DNA from: Vulcanimicrobiota bacterium | GTDB lineage: Bacteria > Vulcanimicrobiota > Xenobia > Xenobiales > JADMJV01 | Direction of reading: 5' to 3' | DNA length: 64,000 nucleotides | Assembly (NCBI GenBank): GCA_023447635.1 | Contig: JAEXNA010000111.1 | Span: 34,905 to 98,904 of the forward strand | Shown: piece by piece, positions 35,062 through 45,262 of the stretch | Layout: every line of letters starts with the position of its first letter | How positions within the stretch are numbered: position 1 is the first letter of the stretch | The notes under the pieces: generated by a model | The model's input: only the letters and a program-made list of their open reading frames with translations | Databases searched by the model: none | Told to the model about the DNA's origin: nothing | Translations under genes and position numbers: made by a program

Positions 35062-35090
35062 TTGACCTTTTCGACAAAGCTTGCTAGACT
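35062..35090 (+). promoter_or_regulatory. sigma-70-type promoter for wecA and perhaps the ATP synthase operon
   Basis: TTGACC (35062-35067), a 17-bp spacer and TAGACT (35085-35090). Transcription would start near 35097, leaving about 30 nt of leader. From wecA to murA gene gaps are under about 110 bp and no terminator is seen, so one long transcript is possible. Confidence 0.72.
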
Positions 35091-35126
35091 CTGGCCACTC
35101 GCGGCGCTGCGCCGCGGAGGATTGAA

Positions 35127-36101
35127 ATGACAAACCTGACCCCTATACTTATCGCCTTCCTGGGCGGCTTCGGCCTGACCCTCTGGGCGACTCCCCGGGT
35201 GATGAAGCTGGCCGTTCGTGCCGGCGCCCTGGACAAACCTGACGCCCGCAAGATCCACAGCAAGCCTATGCCGCTGTGGGGAGGCCTGGGCGTTTCCCTG
35301 TCGGCCACCATCGCTTTCCTGACGGCGCTCTACGCCTCGGGGTTGGCGATGTCGCCGCGACAGGTCGACGGCGTGATCGCCATCGTGATCTGCTCGCTCC
35401 TGATTGTCGGCGTCGGCATGGTCGACGACCGCTTCGGGATGGCGGCCAAGGTCAAGCTGATGGCTCAAATCGGCCTGTCCCTGATCCTGGTGGGGGCCGG
35501 AGTTCGTATCGACTTTTTCTCGCTACCGCTGGTCTCCGGCGTCGTCTACCTTAACGAGTGGCAGTGCATCGCGCTGTCGATGCTCTGGCTGGTCGGCGTG
35601 ACGAACGCGGTCAACCTGCTCGACGGTCTGGACGGGCTGGTCTCTGGCGTAGCCTGCGGCTCGGCCCTGATCCTGGCTGTAGTGGCAGCGCTGAACGGTC
35701 AGTGGCTGCCCGTGCTGGCGATGGCTGCTGTGGCCGGAGCAACGCTGGGCTTCCTGCGCTTCAACTTTAACCCGGCTCAGCTTTTCATGGGCGACACCGG
35801 CAGCCTCTGGCTAGGCCTGATGTTCGCCTCCTGGTCGCTGCTGGGCTACCTGAAAACGACCGCTACGGTCACCCTGACCGTGCCGATTCTGCTGGTCATG
35901 GCCGTGCCGCTGCTGGACACGACGTTCGCTATCGTGCGCCGCGGCCTGGCCCGCCAGCCGATCTTCAAGCCGGACAAGGGCCACCTGCATCACCGTCTGC
36001 TGTCGACCGGTATGAGCCAGAAGCAGGCCGTGATCACCATCTACGCCATCAATACGGCGTTTGGCCTGGCCGGTCTGGCCCTGGCCTGCGTGGTCAAGTA
36101 G
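35127..36101 (+). CDS. wecA: undecaprenyl-phosphate GlcNAc-1-phosphate transferase (WecA/TagO)
   Basis: 324 residues with about ten membrane helices. Polyprenyl-phosphate transferase motifs are present: ALDKPDARKIHSKPMPLWGG, VDDRFGM, NAVNLLDGLDGL (catalytic Asp region), FMGDTGSLWLG and the C-terminal DKGHLHHRLL loop. It loads a sugar phosphate onto undecaprenyl phosphate at the inner membrane, starting O-antigen, teichoic-acid-like or other glycan synthesis. It is followed by wecB, which makes ManNAc, so the pair should make a GlcNAc-ManNAc-type linkage glycan or enterobacterial-common-antigen-like polymer. Confidence 0.93.
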   Translation: MTNLTPILIAFLGGFGLTLWATPRVMKLAVRAGALDKPDARKIHSKPMPLWGGLGVSLSATIAFLTALYASGLAMSPRQVDGVIAIVICSLLIVGVGMVDDRFGMAAKVKLMAQIGLSLILVGAGVRIDFFSLPLVSGVVYLNEWQCIALSMLWLVGVTNAVNLLDGLDGLVSGVACGSALILAVVAALNGQWLPVLAMAAVAGATLGFLRFNFNPAQLFMGDTGSLWLGLMFASWSLLGYLKTTATVTLTVPILLVMAVPLLDTTFAIVRRGLARQPIFKPDKGHLHHRLLSTGMSQKQAVITIYAINTAFGLAGLALACVVK

Positions 36102-36110
36102 GAGCACGAC

Positions 36111-37277
36111 GTGGCCAATCCGCTTCGGGTACTTACTGTTTTCGGGACGCGTCCAGAGGCCATCAAGATGGCTCCCGTGGTGCGAGCCCTGCAAGAGCAC
36201 CCCGACACCGAAGTCGAGGTGGTGGTCACCGGCCAGCACCGGCAGATTCTCGATCAGGTGCTGGAACTGTTCTCCATCGCTCCCGACCGAGACCTCAACG
36301 TGATGCGCCCCCGCCAGACGCTGTACGGGCTGACCGCTACCACCCTGCAGGGGATGCAAGAAGTTTTAGAGGCGTCGCGGGCCGAGGTGACTCTGGTCCA
36401 GGGCGACACCACCACGGCCTTTGCGGCCGGACTGGCGTCGTTCTACGCCAAGATTCCGGTTGGCCATATCGAGGCCGGCTTGCGTACGGAAGACGTTTAC
36501 GAGCCGTTTCCCGAAGAGATGAATCGACGGATGCTGTCGACCATCTCGCATCTGCACTTCGCTCCGACGAACGGTTCGCTGCAGAACTTGCTGGCGGAAG
36601 GCACCCCTCGAGAGAAGATCTACGTGACCGGAAATACGGTCACCGACGCTCTGGTCCAGATAGCCGACCGCTTGCCCGCCGGACTGCCTCCGGGCCTGGT
36701 GAATCTGCCCGCAGGGGCGCGCTACGCCCTGGTCGAGACACACCGTCGAGAGAACCTTGGCGAGCCGATGCGCCAGGTCTGTAAGGCGCTCAAGGCGCTC
36801 GTAGAGCGTCACCCGGACTTCCACGTCGTCTTCTCGGTTCATCCTAACCCGGCGGTGCGCGAAGTCGTCTTCCCCGAACTGGAAGGGGTCGAAAGGATTC
36901 ATCTGCTGGAGCCGGTGGATTACACCACCCTGATTGCGCTGATCCGGGAGTGCACGCTGATCCTCACCGACAGCGGCGGTATCCAGGAGGAAGCCCCCTC
37001 TTTGGGCAAGCCCGTGCTGGTCCTGCGCCGGCAGACCGAGCGCCCCGAAGGGGTCACGGCCGGCGTGGCCGAGTTGATGGGGACGGATTTTGACAAGATT
37101 GTGGACCGGGCGTCCCGCCTGTGGACCGACCCGGCCGCTTATCAGAAGATGAGCATGGTCGCCTCACCTTACGGCGACGGCTTTGCTGCGCGCCGCACCG
37201 TGGAAGCACTGCTGCACGAGTTTCGTGGAGTGGGCTCCCGGCCGTTAGAGTTTCTGACGGAGACTGTGAGCGCTTGA
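36111..37277 (+). CDS. wecB: UDP-N-acetylglucosamine 2-epimerase, non-hydrolysing
   Basis: 388 residues from a GTG with AGGAG six bases upstream. GT-B fold markers are FGTRPEAIKMAPVVRAL, TGQHRQILDQVL, GHIEAGLRTEDVYEPFPEE and the UDP site TDSGGIQEEAPSLGKPVLVL. The enzyme interconverts UDP-GlcNAc and UDP-ManNAc in the cytosol. It is adjacent to wecA and upstream of the atp genes, an order also found in Firmicutes. Confidence 0.95.
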   Translation: MANPLRVLTVFGTRPEAIKMAPVVRALQEHPDTEVEVVVTGQHRQILDQVLELFSIAPDRDLNVMRPRQTLYGLTATTLQGMQEVLEASRAEVTLVQGDTTTAFAAGLASFYAKIPVGHIEAGLRTEDVYEPFPEEMNRRMLSTISHLHFAPTNGSLQNLLAEGTPREKIYVTGNTVTDALVQIADRLPAGLPPGLVNLPAGARYALVETHRRENLGEPMRQVCKALKALVERHPDFHVVFSVHPNPAVREVVFPELEGVERIHLLEPVDYTTLIALIRECTLILTDSGGIQEEAPSLGKPVLVLRRQTERPEGVTAGVAELMGTDFDKIVDRASRLWTDPAAYQKMSMVASPYGDGFAARRTVEALLHEFRGVGSRPLEFLTETVSA

Positions 37278-37278
37278 G

Positions 37279-37605
37279 GTGGACCAGGAGTTCGACGACG
37301 ACGCTCGCGTCATAGACACGACCCCCGCCGAGGAGGCCGAGTTACGTGACCTGGAGTCGCGTATCTCGAAGCTCAGGGAGCCCGAAGGCGGTGGAAACAC
37401 CACCTTTGCTCGCGGAGTGAGCCTGGTCGCCTCCATGGGTTTCGTGCTGGCGGGCTGTCTGTTCGCTGGACTCTATCTGGGCGACTACCTGGTTTTGAAG
37501 TTCGGCATGTCCTGGTTACGCCTGGCTGGTCTGGGCCTCGGTTTGGTCACCGCGCTATTTGCGGTGGTCAAATTGATGAGACCGTTCCTTCAGGCGCAGG
37601 ATTAA
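37279..37605 (+). CDS. atpZ: AtpZ-like ATP synthase assembly/ion-transport accessory protein
   Basis: 108 residues from a GTG one base after the wecB stop. An acidic N-terminal region (about 1-38) precedes two membrane helices (about 43-64 and 75-97; GVSLVASMGFVLAGCLFAGLY), the AtpZ/AtpI-type pattern. Such proteins accompany atpI ahead of atpB and are linked to magnesium supply or rotor assembly. Confidence 0.78.
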   Translation: MDQEFDDDARVIDTTPAEEAELRDLESRISKLREPEGGGNTTFARGVSLVASMGFVLAGCLFAGLYLGDYLVLKFGMSWLRLAGLGLGLVTALFAVVKLMRPFLQAQD

Positions 37606-37612
37606 CCCCACC

Positions 37613-37894
37613 ATGCTTTGGAATGCACTGTCGCTGTTGGGGGGATTTGCTCTGGGTTGGTGGCATATGCGCCGCAGCCAGAGCATGCTCGAGTCGATGT
37701 TGGGACAGCCTACGGGCCAGTCGGTCAAGCGATTGGTCTTCAAGGCCGGAATCAGTCGGCATATTTTTACTCTGCTGGCAGGAGTTCTTCTGATCCGGGT
37801 AGCAGGATTCGAGCCATTCCGCCTCCTTGGCGGAATGCTCATCGCCACGATGGCCTACCGCGTGTACGTGGTCAGGCGGCGTGAGCGGATTTGA
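37613..37894 (+). CDS. atpI: ATP synthase subunit I-like membrane protein
   Basis: 93 residues with three hydrophobic segments (LLGGFALGWWH, HIFTLLAGVLLIRVAGF, LLGGMLIATMAYRVYV). Size and location, directly before the a-subunit gene, match AtpI, which helps c-ring assembly, although AtpI commonly has four helices. Sequence signatures are weak, so the call leans on context. Confidence 0.65.
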   Translation: MLWNALSLLGGFALGWWHMRRSQSMLESMLGQPTGQSVKRLVFKAGISRHIFTLLAGVLLIRVAGFEPFRLLGGMLIATMAYRVYVVRRRERI

Positions 37895-37907
37895 AGGAGA
37901 CGAGATT

Positions 37908-38954
37908 TTGGGTATGAGTCAGACGTTATCGATCTTGGCGGCCGCCGGCCACGGTGCCGGCATGGGTCTGCATGAAAAGCTCGTGGTCGGCTCGACGGTT
38001 CTGGTCGTGCTGGTGCTGATCTCCCTGGGCGCTGCGGCGCGAGGACAGGTCGGCGTTATCCCCAAGGGACTGGGCGCGGCTTTCGAGCACGTCTTCGACT
38101 GGATCGACGGGATGGCCAAGGATATGATCGGACGCGGGAGCCGGCAGTACGTGCCGCTCCTGATGTCGCTGTTCCTGTTCATCCTGGCCTCGAACTGGAG
38201 CGGCCTGCTGCCGCTTCCCGTCTTCACCTATAACTCCACCCCCGCCGGGATCACTCACGTGACCAACGTGAACCAGGCCGTGGAAGGTGAACTGGCCGAC
38301 ACCGGCCTGGAAGGCGAGCACGCCGAAGGGCACGTCGAGCACGTTCTGTTCGAGCCGCCGACCTCTTCCTATAACACCACGCTGGCGCTGGCGATGATTT
38401 CCTTCTTCGCCTTCAACTGGTTCGGTATCAAGAAGAACATGTTCCCCCGCTGGGGCGCCACCGAAGAGCCGGTCGCCCATCACGGCGACGGTCACCACGA
38501 CCATCATCATCACTCTTCGGGCGGAATCGGTGGATTCTTCACCTGGTTGGCCCACTTCGTACAGCCCACCCCGATGCTCTGGAAGAGCATGGACGGCGCG
38601 ATGCGCTACCTGCTGGTGCCGCTGCTCTGCGTGCTGTTCCTGTGCTTGAACATCGTGGAAGAAGTTGCCCGTATCCTGTCGCTCTCGCTGCGACTGTTCG
38701 GTAACATCTCGGGTGAGCACCAGGTCAAGGTGTCGCTGTTCGGTGTGATGCGCGACTTCTTGAACCAGTCGTTCGCCGGCTTCCAGGCCGGACACATGGT
38801 TCAAGGGCCGGGCTGGCTGGTGGTTTCTGGAGTGATCTGGGGCGCTTCGCTGTTCGCAACACTGCTGGGAGCTCTCGCGGGCTTCGTGCAGGCTATGGTT
38901 TTTACAATGTTGACTTTGGTGTACATTGCCCACGCTGTGGCTGATGAGCACTAG
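37908..38954 (+). CDS. atpB: F-type ATP synthase subunit a, with His-rich loop
   Basis: 348 residues from a TTG at 37908 with AAGGAGA at ideal distance; the ATG at 37914 is two codons downstream. It is longer than E. coli subunit a (271) because of two soluble insertions: an acidic one (GELADTGLEGEHAEGHVEH, about 38290-38345) and a His-rich one (HHGDGHHDHHHH, about 38478-38513, eight His in twelve residues). The core is intact, with the essential Arg in LSLSLRLFGNISGEH. Subunit a forms the proton half-channels against the c-ring in the inner membrane. Confidence 0.93.
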   Translation: MGMSQTLSILAAAGHGAGMGLHEKLVVGSTVLVVLVLISLGAAARGQVGVIPKGLGAAFEHVFDWIDGMAKDMIGRGSRQYVPLLMSLFLFILASNWSGLLPLPVFTYNSTPAGITHVTNVNQAVEGELADTGLEGEHAEGHVEHVLFEPPTSSYNTTLALAMISFFAFNWFGIKKNMFPRWGATEEPVAHHGDGHHDHHHHSSGGIGGFFTWLAHFVQPTPMLWKSMDGAMRYLLVPLLCVLFLCLNIVEEVARILSLSLRLFGNISGEHQVKVSLFGVMRDFLNQSFAGFQAGHMVQGPGWLVVSGVIWGASLFATLLGALAGFVQAMVFTMLTLVYIAHAVADEH

Positions 38955-39023
38955 TTGGATGACGAAATGGGGCCCTCGGGGCTTCGGATTCTGTTAGTTA
39001 GGACTTCAAGGAGGTAGAAAACG

Positions 39024-39329
39024 ATGAAAGGTAGAGATTTCTTCCGCGTATGCTGGTTTCTCCTGGCGCTGATGGCTCCCGCCATGGCTCAGGATGGTGT
39101 GGCGGTTGGCTTTGCATGGTTTGGCGCAGGTCTTGCGATCGCCATCGGAACGATCGGACCTGGTCTGGCACTCGGTAACGGTGTAGGCAAGGCAATGGAG
39201 GCCATCGGGCGCAACCCCGAGGCCGAGCCTAAGATCAAGAACAACATGATCGTTGGTCTGGCGTTCATCGAGGCTCTCTCGATCTACGCCCTGCTTATCG
39301 CTCTGTTGCTCGGTACCAAGGGCGCTTAG
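39024..39329 (+). CDS. atpE: F-type ATP synthase subunit c, with signal-peptide-like N-terminus
   Basis: 101 residues, longer than the usual ~80. A perfect AAGGAGGT lies 8 bp before the ATG, suiting the high copy number of c. The first ~22 residues (FFRVCWFLLALMAPAMAQ) look like a cleavable signal sequence. The two-helix hairpin follows, with polar loop GRNPEAEPKIK and the ion-binding Glu in GLAFIEALSIYALL. The sodium-type Gln in helix 1 and Ser-Thr after the Glu are absent (Leu and Ala-Leu instead), so proton coupling is inferred. Confidence 0.93.
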   Translation: MKGRDFFRVCWFLLALMAPAMAQDGVAVGFAWFGAGLAIAIGTIGPGLALGNGVGKAMEAIGRNPEAEPKIKNNMIVGLAFIEALSIYALLIALLLGTKGA

Positions 39330-39356
39330 TCGCAAGACAGAGAGTAGGAATCGGGT

Positions 39357-39857
39357 ATGGACGTCATTTGGTCAGTTCTTTCAAGCCTCCATTTTGAGTC
39401 CACGACCTTCTTTTGTCAGATAGCGCTTTTCACGCTGCTGCACTTCTCGCTGAATTTTCTCGTCTATCAGCCGATCATGAGAATTCGTGATCTGCGGGAT
39501 AAAAAGATCGCCTCCAGCCTGGCCGCCGCCGAGGCGGCCACGGAGGCGGCCCGTAGGGTGAAAGACGAGTACGAGGAAAGAGTTCGTGCGGCGCGTGCCG
39601 AGGGGCAGGCTGCCCTGGCGGCCGCGACCACTGCGGCGGAAGCCGACCGCGTCACTCGTGTCGATAAGGCACGTGAGGAAGCGGGACGGTTGCTCGAAGA
39701 AGCCAAGGCTGAGGCCTCGGCTGCCAGGGAACAGGCCGAAGGGACCATCGAGACCCAGGCGGATAAGGTGGCGAAAGCCATCGCCAGCCGTCTGATCACC
39801 GGTGCTCTCGGACAGGCCGAGGCCGCACCCGTGCTGGCCAAGATCGGAGGCAAATGA
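39357..39857 (+). CDS. atpF': F-type ATP synthase subunit b' (first of two b-type subunits)
   Basis: 166 residues: one N-terminal membrane helix (about 18-36; FFCQIALFTLLHFSLNFLVY) and then a long Ala/Glu/Arg-rich helix that forms the peripheral stalk. A second b-type gene follows with a 4-bp overlap. Paired, unequal b subunits are typical of cyanobacteria and alphaproteobacteria, where they form a heterodimer. Which of the two is b' is assigned by order only. Confidence 0.85.
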   Translation: MDVIWSVLSSLHFESTTFFCQIALFTLLHFSLNFLVYQPIMRIRDLRDKKIASSLAAAEAATEAARRVKDEYEERVRAARAEGQAALAAATTAAEADRVTRVDKAREEAGRLLEEAKAEASAAREQAEGTIETQADKVAKAIASRLITGALGQAEAAPVLAKIGGK

Positions 39858-40360
39858 TGTTAGGAATGAGCGGTGCGCAGATCTTCGACTGGTTGGTCTC
39901 CGTCGTCAACTTCGTCATTATGTTCTCCCTGTTCCGTCTGGTCGTGATCATTCCGATGGAGCAGGCTGTCCGCTTGCGCGAGCAACGCGTACGCCTGCGC
40001 CTCGAGGAGATCGAGCAGATCGCTGCCGAGGCCAAGTCGAAACAGGCCGAGTTCGAAACCAAGTTTGGTGACGTGGACTCTATCCTGGGTGATATCAAAG
40101 CCTCCTCGGATCGGACTTTGGCGCAAACCAAAGCCAAGATCGAAGAGAAGGCTGGGGCCGAGGAACGCTATCATTTGGAGAAGGCGAAGGCCGAGGCGGC
40201 CGCGCTGCGTCGCGAAGTCGAACAGGAGATCCGTACGCGGGTCGCTGGTCGGGCCGTGAGCAAAGCGGAAGCGATTCTGGGTAGTGCGCTCGATGCAAAC
40301 GCTCAAAACGCCATCGTCATGGCTTCGGTGAAGAAGGTAGGTGAGCTCAGTGCTACTTAG
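39854..40360 (+). CDS. atpF: F-type ATP synthase subunit b
   Basis: 168 residues. A membrane helix (about 10-32; FDWLVSVVNFVIMFSLFRLVV) precedes a long charged helix with the RVRLRLEEIEQIAAEAKSKQ segment. It overlaps the b' gene by ATGA and the delta gene by about 11 bp. With b' it should connect the membrane sector to subunit delta and alpha. Confidence 0.9.
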   Translation: MMLGMSGAQIFDWLVSVVNFVIMFSLFRLVVIIPMEQAVRLREQRVRLRLEEIEQIAAEAKSKQAEFETKFGDVDSILGDIKASSDRTLAQTKAKIEEKAGAEERYHLEKAKAEAAALRREVEQEIRTRVAGRAVSKAEAILGSALDANAQNAIVMASVKKVGELSAT

Positions 40361-40889
40361 GGCTGTGGCCGTCAGGTACGCTGGCGCCCTTCACGCGCTG
40401 GCTGACAAAGCCGGTGGTTTGGAAAAGGTAGAATCGGATCTTTCTCTGGTCGCCGAGACGGTAGCTTCGCACGCGGGGCTACAACAGGCGCTGCTCTCGC
40501 CCACTGTGGCCGACACGGTGAAGCGAAGCGTTGTAGAGAAGATTTTTCAGGGGAAAGTTTCGGACACCGTCCTGCGCTTTCTCTTTGTCCTCGTGGACAA
40601 AGGTCGTGAGGAATACCTCGCCACCATCCTCGAGGTGTTCCGGGAGCGCTTGCGCTCGGACCGGGGCGAGGTCGAAGCACACGTGCGTTCGGCCAAGAAG
40701 CTTACCGCGGAGCTTCGCAAGAGCCTGGAGAAGAGCCTGGAGGCTTTCTCCGGCAAAAAGGTCAAGCTTACCGAAGCGGTAGAGCCAGAACTGGTCGCGG
40801 GTATGGTGGTTGTGGTCGGAGATCGCGTGATCGACACCAGCTTCCGCCACCAGTTGAGCGAGATTCAGGATAAGCTGTCTCGCGTTTAA
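40350..40889 (+). CDS. atpH: F-type ATP synthase subunit delta
   Basis: 179 residues from the GTG at 40350, which has AGGTGA five bases upstream; a GTG at 40341 would add three residues. The N-terminal helical domain starts AVRYAGALHALADKAG, and the C-terminal part has ELVAGMVVVVGDRVIDTSFRHQL, the OSCP/delta signature. It caps the stator between b/b' and the alpha subunits. Confidence 0.92.
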   Translation: MLLRAVAVRYAGALHALADKAGGLEKVESDLSLVAETVASHAGLQQALLSPTVADTVKRSVVEKIFQGKVSDTVLRFLFVLVDKGREEYLATILEVFRERLRSDRGEVEAHVRSAKKLTAELRKSLEKSLEAFSGKKVKLTEAVEPELVAGMVVVVGDRVIDTSFRHQLSEIQDKLSRV

Positions 40890-40910
40890 GAGATTTAGCG
40901 GAGGATTAAC

Positions 40911-42434
<1,524 letters not shown>

Positions 42435-42446
42435 AGGCAACAGGGT

Positions 42447-43301
42447 ATGTCGAGTCTTAGAGACCTAAAGAACCGCATCAAGTCGGTTCGTAATATCCAG
42501 CAGATTACCAAGGCCATGAAAATGGTCGCGTCTGCCAGGATCAAAAAGTCCGAGGATCAGCTCAAAGCCGCGCGTCCGTACGCCGAGAAGCTGAAGGAAG
42601 TCGTTTTCGATCTGACTTCGGGCATGGAAGAGGTGCTCCATCCTCTGATGGAAGTGCGCCCCGTGAACAACGTGGCCGTCGTGGTGGTGTCCTCGGACAA
42701 AGGTCTCTGCGGCGCTTACAACAACAACCTGCTGAAGATGGCCTGGCCCGAAATTCAGAGCCAGCCTCCCGCGAAGTTGGTGACGCTCGGCGGCAAGGTA
42801 GTCAAATACCTTGCACGCCGTGGCGTGAAGCCTACCGTCACCAAGCTCAACTGGGCGGCGGAGTTCGAACTGGCTCAGGAGTACGCGATGCTACTGACCG
42901 ACTGGTTCATCTCCGGCGAGATCGACCAGGTCGTGGTGTACTACACCCAGGCGGTCTCGGCGATGACTCAGAAGCCGGTTCGTGAGGTGATTCTGCCTCT
43001 CGAGAAGGAAGGGGTCAGCGACGAGGTCGGCGCCGTGCCGTACGAGTTCGAACCTTCCGCCGATAAGGCGCTGGAGATTCTCTTGCCCCGCTACGTTCGC
43101 AACGTGATCTTCAAGATCCTTATGGAGTCGAAGGTCTCCGAGCTGGCCGCTCGTCTCAAGGCCATGAGCAACGCCACCGATAACGCCGACAAGCTGGCCG
43201 GTGAACTGACGCTCGAGTTTTTCCGGGTCCGACAAGCGGCCATCACCAACGAGATCCTGGAGATCTCCGGTGGTGCCGAAGCGCTGGCCGCGTCCACCTA
43301 A
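42447..43301 (+). CDS. atpG: F-type ATP synthase subunit gamma
   Basis: 284 residues beginning SLRDLKNRIKSVRNIQQITK, the N-terminal coiled-coil arm, with the central domain SSDKGLCGAYNNNLLK and the C-terminal helix ending TNEILEISGGAEAL. The N- and C-terminal helices make the rotating shaft inside alpha3beta3. A gap of 82 bp separates it from atpD. Confidence 0.96.
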   Translation: MSSLRDLKNRIKSVRNIQQITKAMKMVASARIKKSEDQLKAARPYAEKLKEVVFDLTSGMEEVLHPLMEVRPVNNVAVVVVSSDKGLCGAYNNNLLKMAWPEIQSQPPAKLVTLGGKVVKYLARRGVKPTVTKLNWAAEFELAQEYAMLLTDWFISGEIDQVVVYYTQAVSAMTQKPVREVILPLEKEGVSDEVGAVPYEFEPSADKALEILLPRYVRNVIFKILMESKVSELAARLKAMSNATDNADKLAGELTLEFFRVRQAAITNEILEISGGAEALAAST

Positions 43302-43383
43302 AGTGGGCACCGCCGGCTTTTTGAGATTTTTGAATTGATGACGAGTGCTCGGCAGGACAAAGCCGGGGCTCACAGGAGGAAGA

Positions 43384-44832
43384 ATGGCTGAAGGTCAAGG
43401 TGAAATCGTCCAGATTTTGGGCTCTGTGGTGGATATGGAATTCCCCCCGGGCCAGCTGCCCGCGCTCTACAGCGCGGTAGGCGTCAAGCGCGAGGTGTTC
43501 CGTAAGTTCACCGGCGAAGATATTCCTGAGGGCGACCGCGTGCTCACCTTCGAGGTCATGGGCGAGTTGGGGAACAACCGCGTTCGCTGCCTGGCCATGG
43601 GTACCACCGACGGTCTGCGTCGCGGCATGGCGTGTGTGAACACCGGTGCTCCGATCTCCGTGCCCGTCGGTCGCGAGACGCTGGGACGCATGTTCAACGT
43701 TCTGGGTGAAGTGATCGACGGCGGCGAGAAGATTTCCGTGAAGGAACGCCACCCGATCCACCGCACCGCTCCCCCCCTCGCGGAGCAGACTCCTACTCAG
43801 GAAGTCAACGAAACCGGCATCAAGGTTATTGACCTGCTGGCTCCTTACTCCAAGGGCGGTAAGACCGGTCTGTTCGGCGGCGCCGGCGTAGGCAAAACCG
43901 TTCTGATTCAGGAGCTGATCCACAACATCGCTAAAGAGCACGGTGGATTCTCCGTGTTCGCCGGCGTGGGTGAGCGCACTCGTGAAGGGAACGACCTCTG
44001 GCACGAAATGAAAGACTCGGGCGTTATCAAGAATACCGCCCTGGTGTTCGGTCAGATGGACGAGCCGCCGGGCGTGCGATTCCGCATCGCTTTCACCGGT
44101 CTGACCATCGCGGAATACTTCCGCGACCACGAAGGCCAGAACGTGCTGCTGTTCGTGGACAACGTGTTCCGCTTCGTGCTCGCGGGTGCTGAAGTGTCCG
44201 CGCTGCTCGGACGTATGCCCTCGGCCGTAGGTTACCAGCCGACCCTGTCCACCGAGATGGGTCAGCTGATGGAGCGCATCACTTCGACCTCGAAGGGCTC
44301 CATCACCGCAGTGCAGGCCATCTACGTACCGGCCGACGACATTACCGACCCCGCCGTGGCGACGACCTTTACCCACCTCGACGCCACCACCGTGCTGTCG
44401 CGAGCCATCTCCGAGATGGGCATCTACCCCGCTGTGGACCCGCTCGCTTCGACCTCGCGTCTGCTCGAGCCTCGTTTCATTGGCGACGAGCACTACGGCG
44501 TGGCTCGTGGTGTTCAGGAGACCCTGCAGCGCGACAAAGACCTGCAGGACATCATCGCCATTCTGGGTGTGGAAGAGCTCTCCGAGGACGACCGCATCAT
44601 CGTGGGTCGCGCTCGCCGCTTGCAGCGCTTCCTCTCGCAGCCGTTCAACGTGGCCGAAGTGTTCACCGGTCGTCCCGGTAAGTACGTACGCCTGTCCGAC
44701 ACCGTCCGCTCTTTCAAAGAAGTGGTCGAAGGTCGTCTGGACCACCTGCCCGAGCAGGCGTTCTACATGTGTGGCGGTATCGACGAGGTGCTCGAGAACG
44801 CTCGCAAGCTGGGCTACGAAGTCGGCGCTTAA
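43384..44832 (+). CDS. atpD: F-type ATP synthase subunit beta
   Basis: 482 residues from the ATG at 43384 with AGGAGGAAG immediately upstream. Walker A GGAGVGKTVLIQELI (about 157-171), the catalytic Glu segment GERTREGNDLW, Walker B LLFVDNVFRF and the DELSEED-like EELSEDD are all present. It carries the catalytic sites that make ATP. Val replaces the common Ile in DNIFRF, a minor change. Confidence 0.97.
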   Translation: MAEGQGEIVQILGSVVDMEFPPGQLPALYSAVGVKREVFRKFTGEDIPEGDRVLTFEVMGELGNNRVRCLAMGTTDGLRRGMACVNTGAPISVPVGRETLGRMFNVLGEVIDGGEKISVKERHPIHRTAPPLAEQTPTQEVNETGIKVIDLLAPYSKGGKTGLFGGAGVGKTVLIQELIHNIAKEHGGFSVFAGVGERTREGNDLWHEMKDSGVIKNTALVFGQMDEPPGVRFRIAFTGLTIAEYFRDHEGQNVLLFVDNVFRFVLAGAEVSALLGRMPSAVGYQPTLSTEMGQLMERITSTSKGSITAVQAIYVPADDITDPAVATTFTHLDATTVLSRAISEMGIYPAVDPLASTSRLLEPRFIGDEHYGVARGVQETLQRDKDLQDIIAILGVEELSEDDRIIVGRARRLQRFLSQPFNVAEVFTGRPGKYVRLSDTVRSFKEVVEGRLDHLPEQAFYMCGGIDEVLENARKLGYEVGA

Positions 44833-44854
44833 GCCAGCGTCATAGGAGACCTCC

Positions 44855-45256
44855 GTGTACACAAAAGACTTCACCGTAGAGATCGTGACCCCCGTCGAAA
44901 AGAAATTCGAGGGGACCGTCCAGGAGATCATCCTCCCCGGCATCGCCGGTGAGATGGCCGTCCTGGGAGGGCACGCGCCTCTGCTGACCATGCTCAGCCC
45001 GGGCGTGATGGTCGCTGTTCAAGGGAACGAGCGGCACGTCATGTCCACGGGCGAAGGCTTCGCCACCATCGCAGACAACAAAGTCGTGTGCCTGGTCGAC
45101 TTCGCTCACACCGTGAGTGAACTCGACTTCCCGGCGCTCTCGGCCGAATTAGAGACCGTTCGCGCGGCTCTCACCGCATCGCCCGGCGATGCGGCGCTGC
45201 GGGTGAAGAAGATACTGCTCGAGGCCAAGATGAAGGCCCAGAATTACGGTAAATAA
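44855..45256 (+). CDS. atpC: F-type ATP synthase subunit epsilon
   Basis: 133 residues from a GTG at 44855 with GGAGA upstream. The N-terminal beta-sandwich (TVEIVTPVEKKFEGTVQEI, PGIAGEMAVLGGHAPLLTML) is canonical and the C-terminal helical hairpin follows. It couples the rotor to the beta subunits and can inhibit hydrolysis. It is the last atp gene, 6 bp before murA. Confidence 0.95.
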   Translation: MYTKDFTVEIVTPVEKKFEGTVQEIILPGIAGEMAVLGGHAPLLTMLSPGVMVAVQGNERHVMSTGEGFATIADNKVVCLVDFAHTVSELDFPALSAELETVRAALTASPGDAALRVKKILLEAKMKAQNYGK

Positions 45257-45262
45257 ACAACT

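Noticed and set aside
34375..35130. 251-codon frame spanning the kinase end to wecA
   Set aside because: It is out of frame with the GGDEF-like protein, which has a recognisable fold; the alternative is Arg/Gly/Pro-rich noise crossing the wecA promoter.
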